Below, in pieces: positions 8,671 to 16,700 of a stretch of 64,000 nucleotides of DNA (its first letter is position 1; each line of letters starts with the position of its first letter). The DNA comes from Chloroflexota bacterium. GTDB taxonomy: Bacteria > Chloroflexota > Dehalococcoidia > Lucifugimonadales > Lucifugimonadaceae. The stretch lies in NCBI GenBank assembly GCA_027624075.1, contig JAQBUH010000011.1, positions 1 to 64,000 on the forward strand. Reading direction: 5' to 3'. The translations under genes were made by a program, and so were the position numbers. The notes beneath the pieces were generated by a model that was given only the letters and a program-made list of their open reading frames with translations, did no database searches and was not told where the DNA came from.

Positions 8671-9576
8671 ATGACCGTCCCGCCGTTCATCGACACGCAC
8701 CACCACCTGTGGGACCTTGAGAACAACCGCTATCCGTGGCTGCAGGAAGGCATCGACCACTTCGTCGGCGACTATTCGCCAATCCGTAAGTCGTTCCTGA
8801 TCGGCGACTTCCTGGCCGGCGCAGAAGGCATGCCGCTCAAAAAGTCGGTCCACGTGCAGGCCGAATGGGACCACGACGGCGATCCCGTCGGCGAGACCGC
8901 ATGGCTGCAGCAGGTGGCGGACAGCCCTGCCTCACGCGGCATGCCGAACGCCATCATCGGCTTTGCGAATCTTGCAGACCCGGCTGTCGAAGAGACGCTG
9001 GCACGTCACGCAGAGCATGCCAACTGGCGAGGCATCCGCCACATGCTGAACTGGGCCGTTGACCCGCGGTTCCGGTTCGCCGAGAGGGGCGACCTGATAC
9101 AGGACCCACGGTGGCGTGCGGGTTACAGGCTGCTGGCGAGGTTCAACGGCTCCTTCGATCTGCAGGTGTGGCCGTGGCAGCTTGCCGAAGGCGCCGCGCT
9201 GGCGCGGGACATCCCTGAGGTACCCGTCGTGCTGAACCACACGGGCATGCCCCGTGACTGGGACACACAGGGTGTAGGGCTCTGGCGGAAAGGGATGAAA
9301 GCGATTGCGGGCGCGCAGAACGTGTCTGTGAAGATCTCTGCGCTGGGCATGATGAAGCAGGACTGGTCTGTTGACGACATACGGCCGTTCGTGCTGGACA
9401 CCATCGAGACCGTTGGCGTCGACCGCTGCATGTTCGCCTCCAACTTCCCTGTCGACAGCCTTTTCTCGGACTATGCGACGGTGTGGCGGGCATATGACGA
9501 GATAACGTCCGGGTTCTCCGAGTCGGAGCGGTCAAGGCTGTTTCTGGAGAACGCAGAGCGTTACTACAGGATCTGA
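8671..9576 (+). CDS. Amidohydrolase-2 family TIM-barrel hydrolase
   Basis: 301 residues from ATG 8671, preceded by AAAAGGA. Metal-site signatures of the amidohydrolase superfamily are visible: FIDTHHHLWDL at the first strand, a mid-barrel VLNHTGMP, and a terminal acid in FASNFPVDSLFSDY. Closest in type are 2-pyrone-4,6-dicarboxylate lactonase, L-fucono/rhamnono-lactonase and related enzymes that open lactones or decarboxylate. With the sugar-acid dehydratase-like gene at 5429 this fits a sugar-lactone/aldonate route, but that is inference. The stop codon lies only two bases before a dispersed repeat element begins at 9579. Confidence 0.85.
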   Translation: MTVPPFIDTHHHLWDLENNRYPWLQEGIDHFVGDYSPIRKSFLIGDFLAGAEGMPLKKSVHVQAEWDHDGDPVGETAWLQQVADSPASRGMPNAIIGFANLADPAVEETLARHAEHANWRGIRHMLNWAVDPRFRFAERGDLIQDPRWRAGYRLLARFNGSFDLQVWPWQLAEGAALARDIPEVPVVLNHTGMPRDWDTQGVGLWRKGMKAIAGAQNVSVKISALGMMKQDWSVDDIRPFVLDTIETVGVDRCMFASNFPVDSLFSDYATVWRAYDEITSGFSESERSRLFLENAERYYRI

Positions 9577-9578
9577 GC

Positions 9579-9857
9579 GGCTCTGTTGAGATGACCCTTC
9601 CCTGCCAGGAGAGAGTGATAGACGGCGGGCTGTTTTTGTCATTCTGAGCTTGACTCAGAATCTCTCGGCTGGCTGGTTTACAGAGAGATGCTGAGTCGAG
9701 CTCAGCATGACAAGCCTCCCAGCCGACGGTGTTTGAGCTGTAAGTTCCCTCGACCCGAAATCAGGCGCCCGCGGCCGGGATGACAAATCCCGGAAGCCCC
9801 TCTCGCTGACCATCGCCCCTGTTCCTCGAACGGGGGAAGGATGGTGTCAACAGAGCG
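9579..9857. repeat. Dispersed repeat element, copy A (about 279 bp, inverted ends)
   Basis: The left end reads GGCTCTGTTGAGATGACCC and the right end, on the other strand, GCTCTGTTGACACCATCC, giving imperfect terminal inverted repeats. The core has the palindrome TCTGAGCTTGACTCAGAATC, a second palindromic half, and GGGATGACAAATCCCGG. No protein is encoded. Closely related copies are at 15882-16114, 18070-18230, 29609-29870 and 36446-36582. No target-site duplication is clear. A further half palindrome (GACTCTGAATCGAGTTCAGA) follows at 9871-9890. Confidence 0.75.
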
Positions 9858-10070
9858 CACGGACGCCGAGAGACTCTGAATCGAGTTCAGAGTGACAATT
9901 TCTCCATCACTGCCAGAGAGTGAATAAAAGCACCCTCGCGTCTTCCGCATGGCGAATTGGAACAAATCACCCCTCAAAGTCGTTTCTTTTAATAGTGACA
10001 CCAGCGCAAGCCGCCCACCGGCTTTCTGCGTCGCCGTACAAAATTGCTTAAAACGTCCGGAGAGGGACCC

Positions 10071-11405
10071 ATGAAAACACGGATCGCGGCCATCGCCGCG
10101 TCGGTCAGCCTGATCGTCATCGCCGCAGCCTGCGGCTCAAGCGAGCCAGACGCCAGCCCGACAGCCACGCTGCCGCCTGCGACCTCGACGGCGGGGCCGC
10201 AGAGCTTCACCGTCGCGTTCTCCGGTAAAGAGCGGGTCGAGTCGCCGTCTGTGCCTGCCGCCGACCTCGAAGAGCTTGCAGCCGGCAACAACCGGTTCGC
10301 GCTCGACCTCTACAGGCAGCTCTCCTCAGAAGACGGCAACCTGTTCATGTCGCCGTACAGCATCTCGCTGGCCCTGGCGATGACCTATGCCGGCGCGGGC
10401 GGCGACACGGCTGACGAGATGGCGCAGACCCTGGGCTTCTCGCTCGACTCAGGCAGGCTGCACCCCGCTTTCAACGCGCTCGACCAACTGCTTGAGGCGC
10501 GAGGAGCAGATCTTTCGTCGGACCAGAAGTTCACGCTCGAGATCGCCAACTCCATCTGGGGACAGCAGGGCTTCGAGTTCGAGCAAGAGTTCCTCGACAC
10601 GTTGGCGGAGAACTACGGCGCAGGCATGCGGCTGGTCGACTATGACACGCAGGCCGAGGCGGCGCGACTGGTGATCAACGGCTGGGTCGAGGACAACACG
10701 AATGACCGGATCAAGGACCTGATCCCGCAAGGGGTCTTGAGCCCTGACACGGTGCTGGTCCTTGCGAACGCCATCTTCTTCAAGGCGGCGTGGTTCGAGG
10801 AGTTCAACCCGGACCTGACTGCAAACGGTGATTTCCACCTGCTGGGCGGCGGCACCGTGACGGCGGACATGATGCGGCAGACCGCTCAGCTGAGGACTGC
10901 GGACGAGGACGGCTACCGCGCCGTCGAGATCCCGTACGTGGGCGGCGAGACGTCGATGCTCGTGCTTGTGCCGGACGATGGTGAGTTCGCGCAGTTCGAG
11001 TCTTCGCTGAGCGCGGCGAGGCTGGATGAGATCATCACGGGGCTGGAGCGGACCAGTATCGAGCTACAGTTCCCGAAGTTCAGCTTCGAGTCGAAGTTTC
11101 TGCTGCCTGGGCCGCTCAAGGAGCTTGGCATGGTGGAGGCGTTCGTGCCGGATGTCGCCGACTTTTCGGGGATGAGGACGCCGCCGCCGGACCTGGTGAT
11201 TACAGACGTGATCCACCAGTCTTTCGTTGCCGTTGATGAGCAGGGTACGGAGGCCGCCGCCGCAACCGCTGTGATTATCGTCAGGACCTCGGCGCCACCG
11301 CCGCCAGTGCCGTTCGTGGTTGATCAACCGTTCATCTTCCTGATTCGCGACATCCCCACTGACACGGTTCTGTTCATTGGCCGCCTGCTCGACCCGGCGT
11401 CGTAG
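10071..11405 (+). CDS. Serpin-family serine protease inhibitor, lipoprotein
   Basis: 444 residues from ATG 10071, chosen because it begins a lipoprotein signal (SLIVIAAACGSS, Cys near residue 20). The serpin fold covers residues about 70-444: NLFMSPYSISLALAMTYAGA at the N-terminal helix region, FKAAWFEEF, the breach region, and a C-terminal PFIFLIRDIPTDTVLFIGR strand. The reactive-centre hinge EQGTEAAAATA is of the inhibitory type, with small residues P12-P9. Counting from it as in alpha-1-antitrypsin puts Thr at P1 and Ser at P1', with Arg at P2; a one-residue offset would make Arg the bait and target trypsin-like enzymes. It stands alone after a repeat element. Confidence 0.92.
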   Translation: MKTRIAAIAASVSLIVIAAACGSSEPDASPTATLPPATSTAGPQSFTVAFSGKERVESPSVPAADLEELAAGNNRFALDLYRQLSSEDGNLFMSPYSISLALAMTYAGAGGDTADEMAQTLGFSLDSGRLHPAFNALDQLLEARGADLSSDQKFTLEIANSIWGQQGFEFEQEFLDTLAENYGAGMRLVDYDTQAEAARLVINGWVEDNTNDRIKDLIPQGVLSPDTVLVLANAIFFKAAWFEEFNPDLTANGDFHLLGGGTVTADMMRQTAQLRTADEDGYRAVEIPYVGGETSMLVLVPDDGEFAQFESSLSAARLDEIITGLERTSIELQFPKFSFESKFLLPGPLKELGMVEAFVPDVADFSGMRTPPPDLVITDVIHQSFVAVDEQGTEAAAATAVIIVRTSAPPPPVPFVVDQPFIFLIRDIPTDTVLFIGRLLDPAS

Positions 11406-11562
11406 AGCCTTGCCCATTGACACTGGATGCGTGGTCAGGCGGGGCGCTGGCCCAGGACGAGCGAGACAGAGTCTCCGCAAAACGGCGACATGCTCAGGAC
11501 ACGACATGGCGCGTTATGGCAGGTCAGGCGGACTAGGCGCTAGACTTGTGGATTCATGCCGC

Positions 11563-11652
11563 GGAGGGGTGGCAGAGCGGTTGAATGCGCCTGTCTTGAA
11601 AACAGGTATGCCCGCAAGGGCATCGCAGGTTCGAATCCTGTCCCCTCCGCCA
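11563..11652 (+). tRNA. tRNA-Ser (anticodon TGA)
   Basis: 90-nt class II tRNA. The acceptor stem GGAGGGG (11563-11569) pairs with CCCCTCC (11642-11648), followed by discriminator G and an encoded CCA. The anticodon arm CCTGT-CTTGAAA-ACAGG gives anticodon TGA, which reads UCA. A long variable arm (ATGCCCGCAAGGGCAT) and the T arm CAGGTTCGAATCCTG are present. The gene stands alone, and a strong hairpin follows at 11701. Confidence 0.97.
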
Positions 11653-11700
11653 GCCTCCATCGCCACGCACGCCCATGCGCGCCTTTCGGGTGCGGGACGC

Positions 11701-11737
11701 GTTACGCCGGCGACAGCAAAGCCGTCGCCGGCGTAAC
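11701..11737 (+). terminator. Perfect 14-bp hairpin downstream of tRNA-Ser
   Basis: GTTACGCCGGCGAC pairs with GTCGCCGGCGTAAC across a 9-nt loop. There is no U-run after the stem (TCAACACAAC follows), so it may be a Rho-aided terminator, a processing signal or a protein-binding palindrome, not a canonical intrinsic terminator. Confidence 0.5.
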
Positions 11738-11797
11738 TCAACACAACTGCGGCGGCAGGAGTTCTCGGAAGAACAGCGCTCTCTCAGGTCACCCCGC

Positions 11798-12073
11798 CTA
11801 CGAACCCGCTTTGTCCAGGAACAGAAACTCCGGGGGGCCCTGGACCCCGGCCTTCATCATGGCGTCCTTCAGCTTCTCCGAGCCGTTGAACTTCTGGGCG
11901 CTCTCGAGGCTGTCCCACTCGGTCAGGACCACAACCCCGCTCGGATTTCCGTAGTCACGGAAGACGCTTGCGCTTTTTGATCCGCCCTTGACGCGCTCAG
12001 CCTCGAGTGAGTCGTACACCTTCTTCCATGCCTCGAAGTCCGCAACCTTGTGCTTGACCATCACGTAACTCAT
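11798..12073 (-). CDS. Small dimeric alpha/beta-barrel (antibiotic-monooxygenase-like) protein
   Basis: 91 residues. The pattern VMVKHKVADFEAWKKVYDSL - VFRDYGNPSGVVVLTEWDSLE - ALKDAMMKAG matches the ferredoxin-like fold of the ABM/stress-responsive dimeric barrel superfamily. These bind small hydrophobic ligands, and some act as cofactor-free monooxygenases. The conserved W in TEW fits. It lies upstream of, and on the same strand as, an NmrA-like oxidoreductase (73 bp gap). GGGGAC precedes the ATG on the minus strand. Confidence 0.7.
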   Translation of the reverse strand: MSYVMVKHKVADFEAWKKVYDSLEAERVKGGSKSASVFRDYGNPSGVVVLTEWDSLESAQKFNGSEKLKDAMMKAGVQGPPEFLFLDKAGS

Positions 12074-12145
12074 ATCAATCCGTCCCCTTCTGCTGATCGT
12101 TTCTCACGAGCCCGCTCCGGGCCCGATCACAGCCAGACGAAAGCC

Positions 12146-13033
12146 TCATCCAGTCTTCACCACCGCGGTGGCGCCGCCGAAAACAGCCGCGAAATCTGAG
12201 CTGAACTGTGCGAACGAGCGCGCCGGGCGCCCGGTGAGCTGCTCAACGGCGTCCGTCGTCCGGTCGCCCCAGTTGACGGCGAAGCCGGCGAACAGTTCGA
12301 GGTACCCGTCGACGATCCACTCGGGAAAGCCCATGCCGGCCATCGACTCCCTGGCGGCTTCCAGAGGCACATCGAAGTACTTGACGTCTTTGCCAAGCGC
12401 CTCGGAAAGCGATCGGGCCACATCGTGGAACGAGATTGACGCGGGGCCGGTGAGAATGTAGGCGCGGCCGTGGTGGCCGCCGGTGGTCAGGACGCTGTGA
12501 GTCGCCTCGGCTATGTCGCGAACGTCGACCATTCCAACCTTGCCGTCTTTGAACGGCATGTAGATGGCTCCGTCCGAGGCAACGGTCTGCGCCGCCATCA
12601 TCACGTTCTGCATAAAAAAGGTCGGCTTGATGAACGTGTATGGCAACCCGGACGCCACGACCGCGGCGTCAATGGCGTCGTGCTGCTTGATCAGCCGGCT
12701 GGTCTCCGGGCCGTAGGCAGACACCTTCACGAAGTGCGGCGTGCCTGCCTTCACGGCGGCGGCGATCACATTCCGCCCCTGCTGCTCCGCCGTCTGGCCG
12801 TTCCAGGTGATAAAGCAGATCGAGTCCACGCCTGCCACCGCCTGAGTAAGTGTCTCAGGCCGGTCCATATCGCCGATAACAACCTCTGCGCCAGAATCCC
12901 TGAGCGGCTGCGCCTTCGCCTCGTCGCGGACCAGCGCCCGGACGGAAACGCCGGACTTCACCAGCGCAGGCACAAGCAACGAGCCGATGTTTCCCGTGGC
13001 GCCCGTTACCATGACCTTCTTTGAGATAGGCAT
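12146..13033 (-). CDS. NmrA-like NAD(P)-binding oxidoreductase
   Basis: 295 residues of the atypical SDR/NmrA type. The N-terminal VTGATGNIGSLLVPAL is the Rossmann dinucleotide motif, followed by GAEVVIGDMDRPETL. The middle FVKVSAYGPETSRLIKQHDA and the C-terminal region fit NmrA/QOR2-like redox-sensing or quinone-reducing proteins that lack the classical YxxxK. The gene is divergent from a MarR regulator; the shared ~210-bp region carries two palindromes that could be operators. A role in quinone or electrophile detoxification is inferred from that neighbourhood. Confidence 0.82.
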   Translation of the reverse strand: MPISKKVMVTGATGNIGSLLVPALVKSGVSVRALVRDEAKAQPLRDSGAEVVIGDMDRPETLTQAVAGVDSICFITWNGQTAEQQGRNVIAAAVKAGTPHFVKVSAYGPETSRLIKQHDAIDAAVVASGLPYTFIKPTFFMQNVMMAAQTVASDGAIYMPFKDGKVGMVDVRDIAEATHSVLTTGGHHGRAYILTGPASISFHDVARSLSEALGKDVKYFDVPLEAARESMAGMGFPEWIVDGYLELFAGFAVNWGDRTTDAVEQLTGRPARSFAQFSSDFAAVFGGATAVVKTG

Positions 13034-13082
13034 CCTTTTCTCCTTCTACGTCTCAAATCGCCATCCAACTAGCATGCCCGAT

Positions 13083-13117
13083 GTATCTGCGTTAGCATAT
13101 GATGCATATGCAGATAC
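13083..13117. promoter_or_regulatory. Nested palindrome, candidate MarR operator 1
   Basis: GCATATG-ATG-CATATGC (13095-13111) is a perfect 7-bp inverted repeat, nested inside GTATCT (13083-13088) and AGATAC (13112-13117). It lies between the divergent NmrA-like and MarR genes, about 50 bp upstream of the NmrA-like start, where a MarR dimer would be expected to act. Confidence 0.55.
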
Positions 13118-13156
13118 TGCGAAAGCAACTTACATGGAAAGAATCTGCGTTGTCAA

Positions 13157-13175
13157 TAGTTGTATTAGACAACTA
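13157..13175. promoter_or_regulatory. Inverted repeat, candidate MarR operator 2
   Basis: TAGTTGT-ATTAG-ACAACTA is a perfect 7-bp inverted repeat with a 5-bp spacer. Its size and centre fit a MarR-type site. It lies 72 bp upstream of the MarR ATG at 13247, consistent with autorepression. Confidence 0.55.
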
Positions 13176-13246
13176 CCTGCTTTCTGCTTACTCTTGTATT
13201 GACATCGACCTACACTCGAACACCGGGGCGCACTGGCGGTAACTCA

Positions 13247-13750
13247 ATGGCTGAAGTTGAAAAGGTTTCGACCGTGATGGCGTGGGAGTTGACCTTGCGC
13301 ACCGTTTCGGCGCTGCTGAAGGTGTACGACCGCACCTTTATCGATAAGTTGGGCATCCCTGTGACGTGGTACGACGTGCTGGTGAGCCTTAGCGGGGCGC
13401 CGGACAACAGGCTACGGGCGCAGACGCTGGCTGAGTCGGTCGCGATAACCCGCCCCGGGATGACCAGGCTTGTCGACGCTATCGAGAAGGCTGGCCTGGT
13501 GCGCAGAGAGGCGGCGAAGGAGGACCGGCGTGGCTCCTACGTTGTTCTCACAGACAAAGGAGAGCTCACCCTTGCCCAGGCGCACACTATCCACCTGGAT
13601 GACCTGGAGACGAACTTGGGCCGGTTCCTCGACGCAGAAGACTTGAGTGACCTGCACAGGGTCATGAATAAGGTCTGGACCGGCCACCTCAGCCTGTCCG
13701 GCAGACGCGCCATGCATATCGAGACGATGCCTGCTCCGGGGCCACAGTAG
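13247..13750 (+). CDS. MarR-family transcriptional regulator
   Basis: 167 residues from ATG 13247; an in-frame start at 13199 would add 16 residues. A winged helix-turn-helix is seen in LRAQTLAESVAITRPGMTRLVDAIEKAGLVRR, and the wing in EDRRGSYVVLTDKGE, both typical of MarR. Flanking helices form the dimer interface. Such proteins repress divergent detoxification genes and release DNA on ligand binding or oxidation. It is followed 37 bp downstream by a nitroreductase gene and is divergent to an NmrA-like oxidoreductase; two palindromes between the divergent genes are likely operators. Confidence 0.88.
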   Translation: MAEVEKVSTVMAWELTLRTVSALLKVYDRTFIDKLGIPVTWYDVLVSLSGAPDNRLRAQTLAESVAITRPGMTRLVDAIEKAGLVRREAAKEDRRGSYVVLTDKGELTLAQAHTIHLDDLETNLGRFLDAEDLSDLHRVMNKVWTGHLSLSGRRAMHIETMPAPGPQ

Positions 13751-13787
13751 GCGCCGGAATTCAGATCAACAGGGAGTTGAGACCCGT

Positions 13788-14378
13788 ATGGACACAGAGT
13801 CCGAGTTTGAGCTGGTGAGCCGGGTCATCAAGGCCCGGCGGACAGTCCGCGCGTTTACAGCGGACAAAGTGGCGGACTCGGACATCTCGGAGGTGATCGA
13901 GACCGCCGTGTGGGCGCCAAACCACCGGATGACGGAGCCGTGGCGGTTCTACGTGCTGCGAAATGGCGGCGCAAAGCGGGCCGAGGTGGCGCAGCTAATC
14001 TACGACTGGACGGTACGCAACACGCCCAACCCGAACCGTAAGGAGAGCGCAGCCGCCGAGGCGCGCGATGAGTTCCTGGACGCGCCTGCGCTCATCTACG
14101 CGTATTCGCTTCCGGGGCCGAACGCTGAGATCACGGAAGAGAACTACTCAGCCACCTCATGCGCGGTCCAGAACCTCATGCTCTCGGCGCACGCTAAAGG
14201 GCTGGGCGTTGGCTGGTCGACCGGCAAGGCGTGCAAGCCTGCGGAGTTGGCGACTTTGCTCGGCGCAGACGAGTCATGGAAAATAGTCGGGTGCCTGTTC
14301 ATCGGATACCAGGCGCCGCCAGTGGTCCCAGTCGTCCCGGTAAGGGCGCCCGCGCCCAGTGTCACAAGCTGGCAGTAG
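13788..14378 (+). CDS. Nitroreductase-family FMN oxidoreductase
   Basis: 196 residues. The FMN-binding N-terminus appears as KARRTVRAFTADKV and the conserved AVWAPNHRMTEPWRF motif. The helix ATSCAVQNLMLSAHAKGLG and WKIVGCLFIGYQ close the fold. It is nearest to the small YdjA-like subgroup that uses NAD(P)H to reduce nitro or quinone compounds as a homodimer. The gene follows the MarR regulator with a GGGAG ribosome binding site and is probably co-transcribed with it. The last ~20 residues are Pro/Val/Ala-rich and may be a flexible tail. Confidence 0.86.
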   Translation: MDTESEFELVSRVIKARRTVRAFTADKVADSDISEVIETAVWAPNHRMTEPWRFYVLRNGGAKRAEVAQLIYDWTVRNTPNPNRKESAAAEARDEFLDAPALIYAYSLPGPNAEITEENYSATSCAVQNLMLSAHAKGLGVGWSTGKACKPAELATLLGADESWKIVGCLFIGYQAPPVVPVVPVRAPAPSVTSWQ

Positions 14379-14495
14379 AGATTAGCCGGACTGTTTAACG
14401 TTGCGGCAGAGCGCTGTTTGCGGACGCAGATGAAGGTTCCCGGGAAGACGGTTGCGTCAAAAGCCGGGACGAGAGCAGATTGCCTTCGGACACGC

Positions 14496-14726
14496 TCAGT
14501 CGTCGGAACGGCTGCGGTCCCGGCGTCCGATCGGCTCTTTGGGCTCGTCCTCGACGATATCCTCGTCCGACCAGTCGCAGTTAGTGCAGTACTCGTAGCT
14601 GCTGTGGCGGTCAAGGTATGTCGCTATCGAGTCGGTGCCGCACTCCGGACAGGTATTGTCCAGCTCGACCTGTTCCTCGATCTCGTCGTCATTCTCGAAA
14701 GAGCTTGCTTTGAATGACAGGGCCAT
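14496..14726 (-). CDS. Small zinc-ribbon protein
   Basis: 76 residues from ATG 14726 (GAGAAGTGAG just upstream on the minus strand); the frame is open to 14840 but without a better start. Two CxxC knuckles, TCPECGTD and YCTNCDWS, about 25 residues apart can bind one zinc. The rest is strongly acidic (ENDDEIEEQVELD and SDEDIVEDEPKEP), ending in a basic RRDRSRSDD. No catalytic domain is present; a small nucleic-acid- or protein-binding accessory is possible. An inverted repeat GCCTGG...CCAGGC (14746-14766) lies in its upstream region. Confidence 0.65.
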   Translation of the reverse strand: MALSFKASSFENDDEIEEQVELDNTCPECGTDSIATYLDRHSSYEYCTNCDWSDEDIVEDEPKEPIGRRDRSRSDD

Positions 14727-15227
14727 CTCACTTCTCAATTGACCTGCCTGGCAGGCTATACCAGGCAAGACTATGAACCTCCGGCCGGAAATCCGACCTT
14801 GCGAATAGAAATTAGCAAAGCGGCGCGTTCTCGGCAACAACAGCAGATGGGCAAATGTACCGCGGTGGATGGTATTTTTTGGCCAATTTAAGTTGAGGCA
14901 AGTGTGAGACAGGGCGGATTCGCGTGCCGGGATCGCTCTGAGTTTGGCTTTCGCCGGCGTTTGGCCAGGCCCCGGCCAGGCCCGGGACAGCCAGGAGCAA
15001 TCGCAGCACGCTACCTGCGACGGTCACCGTTCGAGTACGGACATCGCACCGTCGTGGCACGGGCTCTGTTAGGTGGAATCACCGATGAGCCAGGGGCCGG
15101 GCGGTCACTAGACTCCAGTTGAAGTCAATCTCGAATCACCGGATGCGGTCGTGGCATGTGATCGAGTCTGCGCAGGGTGACGGACCGCGAGTCGCAAGTT
15201 AAATAGAGGCTGCAGAGGTATTTGTAG
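14727..15227. other. Divergent intergenic region, no gene recognised
   Basis: It separates the zinc-ribbon gene (minus) from cheX (plus). It holds the short inverted repeat at 14746-14766 and a GC-rich GGCCAGGCCC-type run near 14963-14990. Short frames here show no family features. Confidence 0.4.
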
Positions 15228-15713
15228 ATGAAGCAAGAGTATGTGAATCCGTTCCTGACCCCGGCGCAGATGGTGTGGCAGAAGGAATTCGGCTGTCCTC
15301 TGAAGATCCAGAACGCCGAGGTCGTGTCTAACCAGTACACGACTGACGATGTGACAGCCATAATCGGCATCAGTGGCAAGCTTCAGGGGAACGTGCTCTA
15401 CGGCTTCTCCAGCGGACTGATTGTGGAGATCGTCAAGCGCATGGTCGGTGAGGACATGAGTCCTCGCGACCCGATGGCACTTTCTGCACTCGGTGAGATC
15501 GCCAATGTGATTACCGGCAATGCCGCAACGCAGCTGGCCGCCTCCGGCTACCCGTGCGATATCAGCCCGCCGGTGATCCTGGAGCCAATTGGCGCAACGC
15601 TGACCGCAGGCGTCCCGAAGCAGATCCAGGTCACGTTCGAGAGCGAAATGGGCCTGCTCCGTGTCCGGATTGGCCTGGCCGAGAACACGAAGGCTGATGC
15701 GGCCGCCGCTTAG
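15228..15713 (+). CDS. CheX-like chemotaxis phosphatase
   Basis: 161 residues, matching CheX length (about 155). The beta-alpha pattern includes AIIGISGKLQGNVLYGFS, and the phosphatase helix ALGEIANVITGNAA holds the ExxN pair (E90, N93) that dephosphorylates CheY-P in CheC/CheX/FliY proteins. The ATG follows AGAGG about 14 bp upstream. No che or fla genes lie nearby. In flagellum-less bacteria such orphans are thought to act on receiver proteins of other pathways; the receiver-only proteins at 24 and 27 kb are possible partners, which is speculation. Confidence 0.82.
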   Translation: MKQEYVNPFLTPAQMVWQKEFGCPLKIQNAEVVSNQYTTDDVTAIIGISGKLQGNVLYGFSSGLIVEIVKRMVGEDMSPRDPMALSALGEIANVITGNAATQLAASGYPCDISPPVILEPIGATLTAGVPKQIQVTFESEMGLLRVRIGLAENTKADAAAA

Positions 15714-15881
15714 CCTGCCGGGCGCCATGCCCGCCTGGCATCAAAAGCCGGATCGAGACTGGCCAGTTCGGCTCGCCAGTTCGACTGTGTGGTCAGGACG
15801 TTCGATGCGAGCCTAACCTCCACAGCGTGACCGGTCAGACCTCGGACGGCTGTGACGGTCCGACGGCCACAGAAGTCGCCG

Positions 15882-16114
15882 GGCTTGTTGACATCATCCC
15901 CCTGCCAGGAGAAGTGGACTGGTTCTGTCATTCTGAGCTTGACTCAGAATCTCCCGCCTGACCGTGTTTGAGCGGTAAGATCCTTCGACCCGTAAGCGAC
16001 CCGTAAGCGGGCCGCAAGCGGGCGCCCCGCGGCCGGGATGACAAATCCCGGAAGCTCCTCTCACTGACCATCGCCCCTATTCCTCGAATGGGGAAGGATG
16101 ATGTCAACAGAGCC
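15882..16114. repeat. Dispersed repeat element, copy B (about 233 bp)
   Basis: The left end GGCTTGTTGACATCATCC and the right end read on the other strand, GGCTCTGTTGACATCATCC, form near-perfect terminal inverted repeats. The core (TCTGAGCTTGACTCAGAATC, GGGATGACAAATCCCGG, GACCATCGCCCC) matches copy A closely. An internal GACCCGTAAGC unit is repeated. It carries no coding capacity and sits just upstream of a fibronectin-like relic. Confidence 0.75.
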
Positions 16115-16164
16115 AGGTCGCTTCACACGAAACCGGAACGCCGGACGGGTCCCGTGCGGCTCCG

Positions 16165-16410
16165 GTGACGCTACCGGACATCCGGGTTGCGTGGAACGCT
16201 GTGCCTGGCGCAGACCACTACGACCTGCGATGGGGCCATCCAACATGGCAGATGGCCTTGTGGTCAACGGCTATACGGCCGGTTGCCTGGCCACCGACCC
16301 AGGCACCGGGACATCCTGGCACTTAGACATCCGTGCCTGCGCTGGCGAGGTGCGCTCTACGTGGAGTGGCGTGATTGGCTGGACCTCCGGAGATTATCCC
16401 GATCCGGGAC
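16165..16410 (+). pseudogene. Relic of a fibronectin type III-like domain
   Basis: One frame from 16165 reads VTLPDIRVAWNAVPGADHYD followed by LRWG, the strand pattern of an FN3 domain. After about 16225-16250 the other plus frame carries the continuation (DGLVVNGYTAGCLATDPGTG, then WHLDIRACAGEVRSTWSG). A single shift would join them into one domain. There is no start codon, signal or flanking domain, so this looks like debris of a larger secreted protein truncated by repeat insertion. Confidence 0.45.
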
Positions 16411-16700
16411 TGGTGATAGCGATGAACACCCCGCCAGCACGGTGGGGCGCTCTTTTTCATGCGCACTCCGTCAACAGGAGTAGTCCCGGTTGATTGAACA
16501 GTCCGGTGAAAGCCTCGCTTGTGAACCGGCTGCCCCCTTCAGGAGGACTCAGGATAACCGCCGGTCCGGTGTCGAAGGTCTCCGGCGTGCTTGCGGCCAT
16601 CCGGGGCTTCTCCAACCGCCTCGATACCGAAGTAACGTGTCTGTTCGAGGGGCCTGCGGCGCTGATGGAGCCTGCACAGAGCCACCAGGACACCAGTGAT

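Noticed and set aside
13196-13225. TTGACA as a -35 box for the MarR gene
   Set aside because: No acceptable -10 sequence occurs at 16-18 bp spacing.
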